A stretch of 64,000 nucleotides of DNA from assembly GCF_025717555.1 (NCBI RefSeq), contig NZ_JAJIRP010000003.1, positions 496,001-560,000 of the forward strand, read 5' to 3'. Shown one piece after another: positions 1 to 8,900 of the stretch (within the stretch, counting starts at the first letter, position 1; every line of letters starts with the position of its first letter). Below the pieces are notes generated by a model. The model had not been told where the DNA came from. It searched no databases and saw only the letters and a program-made list of their open reading frames with translations. This DNA is from Paucibacter sp. B2R-40 (GTDB lineage Bacteria > Pseudomonadota > Gammaproteobacteria > Burkholderiales > Burkholderiaceae_C). Position numbers and translations under genes: made by a program.

Positions 1-1763
1 ATGCGCCAGCCATGTTCGGCAACAACCGTGTGCAGCTGCGAATAGACATCGCGCCACTCACGCACGCGGCGCGGGCTAACGAAATTCTCACGCAGCAAGG
101 CCTCGTAGCGGCGGTGGCTGAGCTTGTGCTCACCCGCACCACCCTTGCTTTCTTCCAGCCACTTCCACAGCTTCAGATAGCCCAAGAATTCGGACTTGTC
201 GTCATCGAACTTCTTGTGCCGCTCGTCCGCCGCTTGTTGCTGCTCCATCGGCCGGTCACGCACATCCTGGCCGGACAAGGCGCTGGCGATGATCAAAATC
301 TCGGCCAAAGCCTCGCGACTGCGCGCCTCCAGAATCATCCGGCCGACGCGCGGGTCAAGTGGCAGCTTGCCCAGCTCCTTGCCCATCGCCGTCAGCTCAT
401 TGGCGTCGTCAACGGCACCTAACTCGTTGAGCAATTGGTAGCCATCGGCGATCGCCTTGCGCGGCGGCGGCTCGATGAAGGGGAAGTCGTCGACCTGGCC
501 CAGGCCCAGCGTCTTCATGCGCAGAATCACCCCGGCCAGCGAGCTGCGCAGGATCTCCGGGTCGGTAAAGCGCGGTCTTGCGAGGTAGTCTTTCTCGGCG
601 TAGAGCCGTATGCAGATGCCGTTAGCGACACGGCCGCAGCGGCCGGCGCGCTGATTCGCCGAAGACTGGCTGACCGGCTCGATTTGCAGCTGTTCGACCT
701 TGTTGCGGTAGCTGTAGCGCTTGACGCGGGAGGTGCCGGGGTCGATCACATAACGGATGCCTGGCACGGTCAGCGAGGTCTCGGCCACATTGGTGGCCAA
801 GACGATGCGGCGCTGGCCGTGCGGCTCGAAGACCTTGTCCTGCTCCTGCTGGGACAGGCGCGCGAACAGCGGCAAGACCTCGACACCGGGCGGATGGTGT
901 TTTCTCAGCGCCTCGGCCGCCTCGCGAATTTCGCGCTCGCCGGGCAGGAAGACCAGCACATCGCCGCCACCTTCGCGCCACAACTCATCGACCGCATCGC
1001 AAATCGCGTTGTTGAGGTCGTACTCGCGTGACTCCTCGAACGGCCGGTAGCGCTGTTCGACCGGGAACAGCCGCCCCGACACGGTGATCACCGGCGCCGG
1101 ACCTTTGGCTGATTCAAAGTGCTTGGCGAAGCGGTCAGCGTCGATGGTGGCCGAGGTGACGATGACCTTCAGATCGGGCCGTTTTTTCAGCACCTCGCGC
1201 AAGTAGCCGAGCAGGAAGTCGATGTTCAACGAGCGCTCATGGGCCTCGTCGATGATCAAGGTGTCATAGGCGCGCAGCAGCGGGTCGGTCTGGGTCTCGG
1301 CCAGCAAAATGCCGTCCGTCATCAGCTTGACCGAGGCCCCCGGCGAGAGCCGGTCCTGGAAGCGCACCTTGAAGCCGACCACCTCGCCCAGCGGCGTTTT
1401 CAGCTCCTCGGCGATGCGTTTAGCGACGCTGCTGGCGGCGATCCGGCGCGGCTGGGTATGGCCGATCAGCTTACCGGTGTTGGCGCGGCCACGCCCCAAT
1501 GCGAGCGCAATCTTGGGTAACTGGGTGGTCTTGCCGGAGCCGGTTTCACCGCAGACGATGATGACTTGGTGCTCGCGCAGCGCCTGCGCAATGTCATCGC
1601 GCCGGCTGGAGACCGGCAGCGACTCGGGAAAAGTTATCGGCGGCAGCGGATTGGCGGGCGGCCCTGGACGGCGCGCAGCGCCAGCCTTGCTTGCGTTGGC
1701 GTTAGCCTTGAAGCCGGGCGCGGCTGGCGCGGTGGGTTTGGTGGGGGGGCTGGAATCATTCAC
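1..1763 (-). CDS. hrpA: ATP-dependent RNA helicase HrpA (DEAH box), 5' part
   Basis: DEAH-box RNA helicase, cut by the window edge so that only about the first 587 residues are present. The minus-strand translation shows a low-complexity Pro/Ala N-terminus, a Walker A motif (GETGSGKTT), the DEAH motif within IIDEAHERSLN, the SAT motif (VTSATID) and the helicase C motif QRAGRCGRV. These together are typical of the HrpA/HrpB group; the ordinary HrpA protein is about 1300 residues, which fits a gene running off the left edge. I chose the GTG at 1763 because it is the first start in frame with the Walker motif and the N-terminus reads MNDSSPPTKP; no ATG is available in frame nearby. HrpA is known to act on stalled ribosomes and mRNA. 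HrpA is preferred over HrpB because of the start of the C-terminal region, but the truncation limits certainty. Confidence 0.88.
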   Translation of the reverse strand, partial: MNDSSPPTKPTAPAAPGFKANANASKAGAARRPGPPANPLPPITFPESLPVSSRRDDIAQALREHQVIIVCGETGSGKTTQLPKIALALGRGRANTGKLIGHTQPRRIAASSVAKRIAEELKTPLGEVVGFKVRFQDRLSPGASVKLMTDGILLAETQTDPLLRAYDTLIIDEAHERSLNIDFLLGYLREVLKKRPDLKVIVTSATIDADRFAKHFESAKGPAPVITVSGRLFPVEQRYRPFEESREYDLNNAICDAVDELWREGGGDVLVFLPGEREIREAAEALRKHHPPGVEVLPLFARLSQQEQDKVFEPHGQRRIVLATNVAETSLTVPGIRYVIDPGTSRVKRYSYRNKVEQLQIEPVSQSSANQRAGRCGRVANGICIRLYAEKDYLARPRFTDPEILRSSLAGVILRMKTLGLGQVDDFPFIEPPPRKAIADGYQLLNELGAVDDANELTAMGKELGKLPLDPRVGRMILEARSREALAEILIIASALSGQDVRDRPMEQQQAADERHKKFDDDKSEFLGYLKLWKWLEESKGGAGEHKLSHRRYEALLRENFVSPRRVREWRDVYSQLHTVVAEHGWR

Positions 1764-1765
1764 GA

Positions 1766-1784
1766 GGCGCGGATTATCCGCGCC
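1766..1784. other. 19-bp palindrome between the VOC gene and hrpA
   Basis: GGCGCGGAT-T-ATCCGCGCC, a perfect 9-bp inverted repeat with a one-base centre, lies 2 bases before the chosen hrpA start and 10 bases past the end of the upstream VOC gene. It has no T-run on either side, so it is a poor intrinsic terminator; it could be a protein-binding site or a small mRNA structure over the hrpA start region. Confidence 0.4.
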
Positions 1785-1794
1785 CGCCGAAAAC

Positions 1795-2181
1795 TCAAGT
1801 TTTTGCCACGTAAGTGATGATGTTGATGGCCGCACCTTGAGGGTCGCGGATGGTGGCCATGCGCCCTACCGTGGGTACATTCATCGCCGGCATCAGCACC
1901 GCGCCGCCTAGCTCGGTGCACTTGGCAATCGTTTCGTCCACATCGTTGACGGTGACGTAGCTGCTCCAGCTGGTCGGCATCTGCAGGGCGGGGTCGGGGC
2001 AGGCCATCATGCCGGCCATCGGCGTACCGTCGACTTTGATGACGTGGTAATCGCCCATGGGCATGGCCATGGTCTCGACCACCCAGCCAAACAGCGAGCC
2101 ATAGAACTCGGCCGCCTTGGCCGGCTCCGACGTCATCAGCTCGGCCCAGCTGAATGCGCCATGGGTTTTGTAAGCATCCAT
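1795..2181 (-). CDS. VOC (glyoxalase/bleomycin resistance) family protein
   Basis: Small 128-residue cytoplasmic protein of the vicinal oxygen chelate superfamily. It starts MDAYKTHGAFSWAELMTS and shows the repeated beta-alpha-beta-beta-beta pattern of the fold, with FYGSLFGWVVE in the first half and WSSYVTVNDVDETIAKCTELGG leading into the second. The end (IRDPQGAAINII) is the usual last strand of lyase/dioxygenase-type VOC proteins. The start is supported by AGGAG seven bases upstream. These proteins often act on small carbonyl or aromatic substrates, but nothing here identifies the substrate. It lies in the same direction as hrpA, 31 bases before it, and may share a transcript. It could equally be an antibiotic-binding or uncharacterised VOC protein. 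Confidence 0.8.
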   Translation of the reverse strand: MDAYKTHGAFSWAELMTSEPAKAAEFYGSLFGWVVETMAMPMGDYHVIKVDGTPMAGMMACPDPALQMPTSWSSYVTVNDVDETIAKCTELGGAVLMPAMNVPTVGRMATIRDPQGAAINIITYVAKT

Positions 2182-2310
2182 TTGTCATCTCCTAGTTTAG
2201 AAAACGCACCCGATCTTGAGCGAGGGTTTGAGGCAAATCAAGCCCCTAGAAGCAGGCCAGAAGCTGGCCAAAAGCAGTCATTGGCAACGGCCTGCGGCAC
2301 AATTGCGCCC

Positions 2311-3651
2311 ATGAGCCTTGTCTTTCCCCATACCTTCGTCCCCTGGTTTCGCTCCGTCGCACCCTACATCCACGCTTACCGAGGTGAAACCTTTGTCGTC
2401 GGCATGCCGGGTGAGCTGGTTGCCGCGGGCAAACTGAATGCCTTTGTGCAGGACTTATCGATCTTGCATGCGATGGGCATCAAGATCGTGCTGGTCCATG
2501 GGTTCAGACCGCAAGTCAATGAACAATTGGCCGCCAAGGGACAGTCTCCTCAATACAGCCACGGCATGCGTGTCACCGATGCCTTAGCGCTTGACTGCGC
2601 TCAAGAAGCGGCCGGCCAACTGCGCTTCGAGATCGAAGCTGCGTTCTCGCAGGGCCTGCCCAATACGCCGATGGCGAATGCCACGGTTCGGGTGGTGTCG
2701 GGCAACTTTTTGACCGCACGCCCGGTCGGCATCGTCGACGGGGTCGATTTCCAACACAGCGGCGTAGTCCGCAAAGTGGACGGGGCGGCGATTCAACGCG
2801 CCATCGATAGCGGCGCGGTTGTCTTGCTGTCGCCATTTGGCTTCTCGCCGACCGGCGAAGCCTTTAATTTGAATATGGAAGACGTGGCGACCAGCGCCGC
2901 GATCGCCCTGCAGGCGGACAAGCTGCTGTTCGTTTGCGAGGTTGACGGCGTGCACGAGCAGCCCGGCGATGTCAGCAGCCCGGTCGACACCGAGCTGACC
3001 CTGGCCGATGCCGTGCGCATGCTGGCCAACCTGCCCGCCGCGACCGAGCCGACCGATGTGGCGTTTTATTTGCGCCATTGCGTGCGGGCCTGCCAGGCCG
3101 GCGTGGAGCGCTCACACATCATCCCCTTCGCGGTGGACGGCGCGCTGCTGCAGGAGGTTTACACCCATGACGGCATCGGCACCATGGTCGTGGACGAGAA
3201 GCTGGAGAGCCTGCGCGAGGCCGGCTCCGACGATATCGGCGGCATCATCGCGCTGATCGAACCGCTGGAGCGGGACGGCACCCTGGTCAAGCGCGATCGA
3301 ACCGAAATCGAGCGCGATATTGACCTCTACACCGTCATCGAGCACGACGGTGTGATCTTCGGCTGCGCGGCCCTCTACCCCTATGTCGAGGCCCGTACCG
3401 GTGAAATGGCAGCTTTGACCGTCTCGCCGGCCGTGCAAGGCCAGGGCGACGGCGACCGCATCTTGAAACGCGTCGAGCAGCAAGCCAAATCACAGGGACT
3501 GGCCAGCATCTTTGTGCTGACCACGCGCACCATGCATTGGTTCATCAAGCGCGGCTTCCAGCCGGTTGACCCCGAGTGGCTGCCCGAAGAGCGCAAGCGC
3601 AAATACAACTGGGACCGACGCTCGCAAGTCTTGGTCAAGAAACTCAGCTGA
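2311..3651 (+). CDS. argA: Amino-acid N-acetyltransferase (N-acetylglutamate synthase)
   Basis: Catalyses acetyl-CoA plus glutamate to N-acetylglutamate, the first step of arginine synthesis. The 446-residue product matches the usual ArgA length. An N-terminal amino-acid-kinase fold (about residues 20-290; KIVLVHGFRPQVNEQL, GIVDGVDFQHSGVVRKVD) is followed by a GNAT acetyltransferase domain (about 300-446) with the acetyl-CoA loop VQGQGDGDRIL. The reading frame is open further upstream, but the ATG at 2311 (MSLVFPHTFVPWFRSVAPY) gives the family N-terminus, and longer forms would run into the divergent VOC gene. No good Shine-Dalgarno site is visible. Arginine feedback is known for the family; no operator is evident here. 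Confidence 0.95.
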   Translation: MSLVFPHTFVPWFRSVAPYIHAYRGETFVVGMPGELVAAGKLNAFVQDLSILHAMGIKIVLVHGFRPQVNEQLAAKGQSPQYSHGMRVTDALALDCAQEAAGQLRFEIEAAFSQGLPNTPMANATVRVVSGNFLTARPVGIVDGVDFQHSGVVRKVDGAAIQRAIDSGAVVLLSPFGFSPTGEAFNLNMEDVATSAAIALQADKLLFVCEVDGVHEQPGDVSSPVDTELTLADAVRMLANLPAATEPTDVAFYLRHCVRACQAGVERSHIIPFAVDGALLQEVYTHDGIGTMVVDEKLESLREAGSDDIGGIIALIEPLERDGTLVKRDRTEIERDIDLYTVIEHDGVIFGCAALYPYVEARTGEMAALTVSPAVQGQGDGDRILKRVEQQAKSQGLASIFVLTTRTMHWFIKRGFQPVDPEWLPEERKRKYNWDRRSQVLVKKLS

Positions 3652-3678
3652 TTTTTAATTTCATTCAAAGAGGTAAAT

Positions 3679-3951
3679 ATGGCCCGCACCGTGCAATGCA
3701 TTTACATGAAAAAAGAGGGCGAAGGCATGGACTTCGCGCCCTACCCTGGGGACTTGGGCAAGCGCATTTACCAGAATGTCTGCAAAGAAGGCTGGGCAGC
3801 CTGGATGAAGCACCAGACCATGCTGGTGAATGAAAACCGTCTGAACCTCGCCGACCAACGCGCCCGCCAATACCTGGCAAGGCAAATGGAGCAGTTTTTC
3901 TTCGGCGAAGGCGCCGAAGCGGTGGCGGGTTACGTCCCGCCAACGGCCTGA
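3679..3951 (+). CDS. yggX: Fe(2+)-trafficking / oxidative damage protection protein
   Basis: A 90-residue YggX-family protein: [19 protein letters not shown] at the N-terminus with the conserved Cys7, then [19 protein letters not shown] and the [17 protein letters not shown] stretch that is nearly invariant in the family. The protein is known to help keep Fe(2+) available for iron-sulfur clusters and to protect against superoxide. It begins 27 bases after argA, with AGAGG at 3669-3673, and could be co-transcribed. The next gene is an iron ABC-binding protein, which fits an iron theme, although a hairpin and a Fur-box-like palindrome separate the two. Confidence 0.93.
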   Translation: MARTVQCIYMKKEGEGMDFAPYPGDLGKRIYQNVCKEGWAAWMKHQTMLVNENRLNLADQRARQYLARQMEQFFFGEGAEAVAGYVPPTA

Positions 3952-3974
3952 GCGAAGCTCGGGCAAAAAACTGC

Positions 3975-4016
3975 GGTGAGCCCTCATCTGCGCGCAGCGC
4001 AGGTGATGTGCTCACC
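3975..4016. other. Imperfect hairpin after yggX
   Basis: GGTGAGC (3975-3981) pairs with GCTCACC (4010-4016), with further inner pairing of TCA and CTGCGC against GCGCAG and TGA. There is no T-run, so it is not a standard terminator. It may stabilise the 3' end of the argA-yggX transcript. Confidence 0.4.
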
Positions 4017-4067
4017 AAGAATTCTCTTTCGGCGCAGATGCCACTCGAAATCTGCAAGGCCAAAGCA

Positions 4068-4086
4068 AACAAGAATCATTCTTGTT
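4068..4086. promoter_or_regulatory. Fur-box-like 19-bp palindrome
   Basis: AACAAGAAT-C-ATTCTTGTT is a perfect 19-bp inverted repeat 42 bases before the start of the iron-binding protein gene. Length, 9-1-9 symmetry and the AAT-C-ATT core match the layout of Fur operators, though the outer bases differ from the GATAATGAT half-site. The iron-transport neighbour supports Fur control; this is inference. Confidence 0.6.
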
Positions 4087-4128
4087 AAGATGCACTCCAC
4101 ATCAATCTTCAACCGATTTGGAGCCGTC

Positions 4129-5175
4129 ATGCCGTTCTCTGTCCTCAAAAAAACCCTGTGGGCCGCCGGCCTGCTCGCCGGCAGCATCGTTTCCGCCAAT
4201 GCGCAGGAACAGGTATTGAATCTGTATTCGGCGCGCCATTATCAAACCGATGAGGCGCTCTACGCCAATTTCACCAAAGCCACCGGCATTCGTATCAACC
4301 GAGTTGATACCGATGATGCGGGGCTGTTGGCCAGGTTAAAGAGCGAAGGTTCGGCCAGCCCGGCCGACGTCATTTTGTTGGTCGATGCGGCACGCCTTTG
4401 GCAGGCAGAGGAAGACGGCTTATTCCAGCCCTTCAAATCCAGCCGCTTGGAAGAGCGCATACCCGCCCAATTGCGCGCGAAACCGAGCGACAAAGGCACG
4501 GCTTGGTTTGGCTTGTCGACGCGCGCCCGCGTGATCGTTTACAACAAACAAAACGTCAATAAAGAAGACGTTTTGAACTACCAAGATCTCGCCAACTCAA
4601 AGATCAAAGGCAAGCTGTGCACACGCTCGGGCTCGCACCCCTACAACCTGTCATTATTTGGCGCGGTTTACGAACATTTGGGTGCGGTCGAAACCGAGAA
4701 CTGGCTCAAAGGTATGGTGGCCAATATGGCGCGCCCTCCCAAAGGTGGCGACACCGACCAAATCAAGGCGGTTGCCAGTGGTGAGTGCGGCGTAGCAATT
4801 ACCAATAGTTACTATTTGGCCCGCATCATGCGCTCCGAGAAGCCGGAGGACCGCGCGGCGATGGAAAAGATTGGCGTGGTTTTTCCGAACCAGCAAAGCT
4901 GGGGTACGCACATCAATATTGCCGGTGGCGCAATCGCCAAACATGCCAAAAATCGCGAAAGTGCCGTCAAGTTTCTCGAGTATTTGAGCGGCGACGAAGC
5001 GCAGGCCTACTTTGCCAATGGCAACAATGAATGGCCAGCCGTGCCCGGACTGCGCATCAGCAACCCGGCCCTTGAAGCTATGGGGAAATTCAAGACCGAA
5101 ACCATACCCGTGGCGGTGATGGGCAGCCATTTACCCAAGGTTCAGCAAATGTTGGACCGGGTCGGCTATAAGTGA
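4129..5175 (+). CDS. Fe(3+) ABC transporter periplasmic binding protein
   Basis: A 348-residue periplasmic ferric-ion-binding protein of the FbpA/FutA/AfuA type. It has a signal peptide (MPFSVLKKTLWAAGLLAGS, cleavage near SANA-QEQ) and a mature start reading VLNLYSARHYQTDEALY, a hallmark of the family. A TNSYYLARIMRS stretch contains the paired tyrosines used to bind Fe(3+). I preferred the ATG at 4129 over one 13 codons earlier because GGAG sits five bases before it and the signal peptide then has normal length. No permease or ATPase gene is adjacent, so partners must be elsewhere. The palindrome at 4068-4086 suggests iron-responsive control. Confidence 0.9.
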   Translation: MPFSVLKKTLWAAGLLAGSIVSANAQEQVLNLYSARHYQTDEALYANFTKATGIRINRVDTDDAGLLARLKSEGSASPADVILLVDAARLWQAEEDGLFQPFKSSRLEERIPAQLRAKPSDKGTAWFGLSTRARVIVYNKQNVNKEDVLNYQDLANSKIKGKLCTRSGSHPYNLSLFGAVYEHLGAVETENWLKGMVANMARPPKGGDTDQIKAVASGECGVAITNSYYLARIMRSEKPEDRAAMEKIGVVFPNQQSWGTHINIAGGAIAKHAKNRESAVKFLEYLSGDEAQAYFANGNNEWPAVPGLRISNPALEAMGKFKTETIPVAVMGSHLPKVQQMLDRVGYK

Positions 5176-5264
5176 TTGCAAAGCTCTGCAATATCTAAAT
5201 GGCGAGGGCCGAGCGTGTAAATTTCGTGCGCCTTTGGGCTGGCGCGGGCAAGAGTAATTACTTA

Positions 5265-5295
5265 TTGGATTTTTTATTCTTGCTGCGCCTATAAT
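5265..5295 (+). promoter_or_regulatory. Sigma-70-type promoter for the H-NS-family gene
   Basis: A consensus -10 TATAAT at 5290-5295 follows TTGGAT at 5265-5270 with a 19-base spacer in an A/T-rich stretch. It is 51 bases before the start codon. The -10 is convincing; the -35 assignment is less so. Confidence 0.55.
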
Positions 5296-5345
5296 TGCTC
5301 TGTTCGCTTTGGCTGAACTCTAAAACTTCGCGAGGATTTGCACTG

Positions 5346-5642
5346 ATGGCATCGCTAAAAGAACTTCTGGCCCAACGGGCTGCACTTGATGAACAAATTT
5401 CGTCAACCAAAGATCGCGAGCGGGCTGACGCGATCGCCAAGGTTAAATCCTTGATGGATGATTACGGTTTGACGGTAGCGGATCTGAATACCCGCGCACC
5501 CAAAGCAGCCAAAACATCCAAGGTTGCAGCCAAGTATCGCAACCAAGCCACCGGGGAAACTTGGAGTGGCCGTGGCTTGCAACCTAAATGGCTGAAGGCC
5601 GCATTAGGCGCGGGCGCCACTTTGGCCGAATTCCACGTCTAA
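5346..5642 (+). CDS. H-NS family nucleoid-associated regulator
   Basis: A 98-residue H-NS-like DNA-binding protein. Residues 1-45 form the helical dimerisation part (ASLKELLAQRAALDEQIS and a charged helix), a short Ala/Lys/Pro linker follows (TRAPKAAKTSK), and the C-terminal DNA-binding domain contains YRNQATGETWSGRGLQPKWL, the family signature around the AT-hook-like loop. Such proteins silence AT-rich, often foreign, DNA and bridge the nucleoid. The ATG at 5346 has GAGGA nine bases upstream. The gene has its own promoter-like sequence and a strong terminator, so it is probably monocistronic. It is short compared with E. coli H-NS (137 residues), as is usual in Burkholderiales paralogues. 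Confidence 0.92.
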   Translation: MASLKELLAQRAALDEQISSTKDRERADAIAKVKSLMDDYGLTVADLNTRAPKAAKTSKVAAKYRNQATGETWSGRGLQPKWLKAALGAGATLAEFHV

Positions 5643-5689
5643 GGAAACACTGCGCCTCGGTTTTATTGGCCGAAGCTGTAGTTAGAAAA

Positions 5690-5715
5690 GCCACCTGCAA
5701 GGGGTGGCTTTTTTC
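5690..5715 (+). terminator. Intrinsic terminator after the H-NS-family gene
   Basis: AGCCACC (5690-5696), a seven-base loop and GGTGGCT (5704-5710) are followed by T5 and preceded by an A-run, a good rho-independent terminator 47 bases past the stop codon. Confidence 0.85.
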
Positions 5716-5951
5716 TTGCCCAAAAAGAACCCGGTCGTCAGCTATTTTGCTGGACCACCCGCCCGATTCAAGGGGGGTGTTGTTCACCTGTCTAGCTGCG
5801 TTAACTGCTAGCATCGCGCCGCGTTCAAACTATGGGCATGTTTGACGCTGATCGATCCTGTGCTTGTCTGGTTTGTTTTGCTCGGTATTGCCCTATTCAT
5901 TCAGCGATTCACTCCCCGCCGCAGCTAAAACTTTGACGTCCCAAATAAAGT
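5716..5951. other. Gap between the H-NS-family gene and the GGDEF/EAL gene
   Basis: Together with the terminator this makes 309 bases without a firm gene. A 28-codon frame from a TTG at 5842 to TAA at 5926 could encode a tiny membrane peptide (DPVLVWFVLLGIALFIQRF, then a basic tail TPRRS). It has no ribosome-binding site or conserved neighbour, so I do not call it a gene. No clear promoter was recognised. Confidence 0.3.
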
Positions 5952-8900
5952 GTGGATGAATTAACTTTCAAATTGGACTCAGGGTCGATCGACCAGCCCC
6001 GCCTAGCCAAGCGGCAGTTGGAAAGCCTACGCCTGCTGGCGACACTGCTCGCTTGCTTGGCTGGCGGCGCTTTGGGGCAGTTGTCGCTTGGCCTACTGCC
6101 TCATACTGCTCTGTTTTGGCCCCCTGCCGGCATTGCGCTGGCCGCCTTGACCTGCTGGGGCTGGGGCATGACTGCTCCGCTGCTCTTAGGCTTGTTGGCC
6201 TTGGGCTTGCTGCAAGGCGCATCTTTGAGCTTGGCCGTCTTGCTGGCCTTGAGCGGCCTGCTGGGTCCAGCCATGGCTTTGCTCCTGATGCGTCGCCTGG
6301 GCTATGGCGCGGCGCCTCGGCGCCGCACCGACTTGCCGCTGCTCTTGGTGGTCGGGGTATTGGGCGGGGCCTTGATGAGCGCCTTGGCCGGCGTGAGCGC
6401 TTTGCTACTGCAAGATCAATTGCAGGTCGGCATGTGGCGGGACGCTTTGAGCAGCGGATTCGGCGGTCAAGCCTTGGGCGCATTGACCCTTGCGCCCGCA
6501 CTGGTGCATTGGCAAGGCCAGTTGCAAAGTAGACAGCAATGCCAGTTGGCCCAGGCGGGCGGGTCCGCTTGGCGCCGCGGTAGTGCCCATTGGGCCGGCT
6601 CGGTCGCTTTGATGCTGGCTTGCGGCGGCAGTGCCGCGCTCATTTTTGTCAACGCACAGACGGCGGTCACGGGCCTGAGCCCATGGCTGCTGCTGCCTCT
6701 ATTGCTGCTGTCAGGCCTGGCGCTGCTTGGATCTTTGGCTGCGACAGCAGGTGCTGCGTTTTTGATCACACTGTCCGCAGCCGCAGCGGCAGCTCAGGCT
6801 TGCGGTCCTTTCAGGCAGTTGCCCTTGCAACAGAGTCTGGCGCTGCTTTGGGGCTTTTCGGGCAGCGCAGCGGCTTTGCCGCTGCTGATCCACAGCCTGC
6901 GCAGCGAATTACATAGTGAGCGCCAACGCTGGCGGGGCGCGCTCGAATCGGCCGGCATGAGTTTGGCCGAATGGCAGTTGGGCCCGACCGGAAGCCGCCA
7001 GACCTACGCCTCCACGGACTGGCATAACCGTATCGGCGCCTTCACCGAGCGCTCTGGGCGCCCACAAGACTGCTTGGCCGCCGCACATCCTCTCGACAAG
7101 GATCGAGTCAGCGCAGCCCTTGACGCGCTGCTGAATAGGCGCCAAACAGGGGAGTCAGTGCAAGCAGCTTGCTGCGAGCCCCTGCGACTGGCTGGCCACG
7201 CAGCCGATTGGAGTTGGTTCGAACTGAGAGCTCATGTTCAGCAACGCGATGCAAAAGGTTTGGCAACGCGCTTGCTGATGACCTTGACCGATGTCAGCTG
7301 GCGCCATACAGCACAAGAACGCCAGCGTATGAGCGTGAGCCTGTTTCAGCATCTGCATGAAGGTTTGCTGGTCACCGACACCGAACACCTCGTGCTAGAC
7401 GCCAACCCCAGCTATTGCCGCATGTTGGGGCTGAGTCGCGAAGCCTTGATTGGCCGACCTGCCGCGCCGCTGCAATCACTTAGCCTGCATCGCTCGGGGC
7501 TGACGCCTGCCCAGGTGCAATACGCGCTGCAAAGCCAAGGATTCTGGCAGGGTCAAGTACAGACCGAACGGGCAGACGGGTCGCGATGCCATTTGCAAGT
7601 CACCGTCTCCAGCATTCCCGAGCCCGACGGGCCATTGCGCTACCAAGTGGTCAGCGTCTCGGATCTGACGGAAACCCTGAGCCAACAAGACTTGCTACAA
7701 ACGCGGGCGCGTGTCGATCCCTTGACGGGCTTGGCCAATGCGGACGCATTCATGCAAATGCTTCGCCAAGGCTTGGAGATGGCCGGCCGCGAAGGATTTC
7801 GTCTGAGCATATGCCGGGTCGACCTGGATCAGTTCAAGCTCGTCAACAGCCAATATGGCAGCGCTGTCGCCGATGCTTTGCTGCAACTGGTTGGACAGCG
7901 CCTGCAAGCAGCCCTGCGCAGTTCGCCCCAATGGTCGGATTGCCTTGCCCGGCTTGGAGGCGACGAATTCGGCCTCTTGCTGCGCAGCAACAGCCCGGAG
8001 GAAGCGCAGCTCGCGATGGAGCGCCTGCTGAAGGTCTTGGCCGAGCCCTATCTGACGCGCAAGGACGCCGCGCCAACGGGCGAGACGATGACGATCAACA
8101 TCAGCGCCAGCATCGGCGCAACGCTATTCCCGCAGGACAACTCCGACGCGGAAACCCTGCTGCGCCACGCCGGCCATGCGCTCTACCGGGTCAAACATTC
8201 GGGGCGCCACGGCTACCAATTGTTTGACACCGCCAAGCGCCTGCGCGACGAAGCCAGCTTGATCGCCTTGGCCCGCGTGCAGCAGGCCTTGGACGCGGGT
8301 GAATTGCGCCTGTTCTACCAACCCAAGATTGATATGAACAGCGGCCTCGTGCTGGGCATGGAGGCACTGCTGCGCTGGCAACACCCGGACCGGGGTCTGC
8401 TCGCGCCCTTGCACTTCTTGCCCTTGATCGAGTCGACCGGTTTGGGTGTACAGGTCGGCGACTGGGTGCTCGAGCAGGCTTTGCGACAAAGCTCGCGGTG
8501 GTTGAAGGCAGGCCTGCGCCTGAACATCAGCGTGAACGTGACGGCCAGGCAATTGCAAATGCCTGACTTCACGCAACGCTTGCAAGAGCTGATCAAACGC
8601 CATCAAGAACCGGTGGCGGCGCATCTGTGTTTGGAAGTGCTGGAGTCGGCCGCCTTGGCCGACATCGCCACCACCCACTCCCTGATCCAGCAATGTCGCG
8701 CCTTCGGTGTCAGGTTCGCCCTGGATGACTTCGGCACCGGCTATTCGACCCTCACCTACCTGAAGCGCCTGCCGGTGGACGTGCTTAAGATTGATCGCTC
8801 CTTTGTGCAAAATATGCTGATCGACGCGCAAGACAGCACCTTGGTCGAAGGCGTGATCCGTTTGGCCGGCAACTTTGGCTGCAGCGTGATCGCAGAGGGC

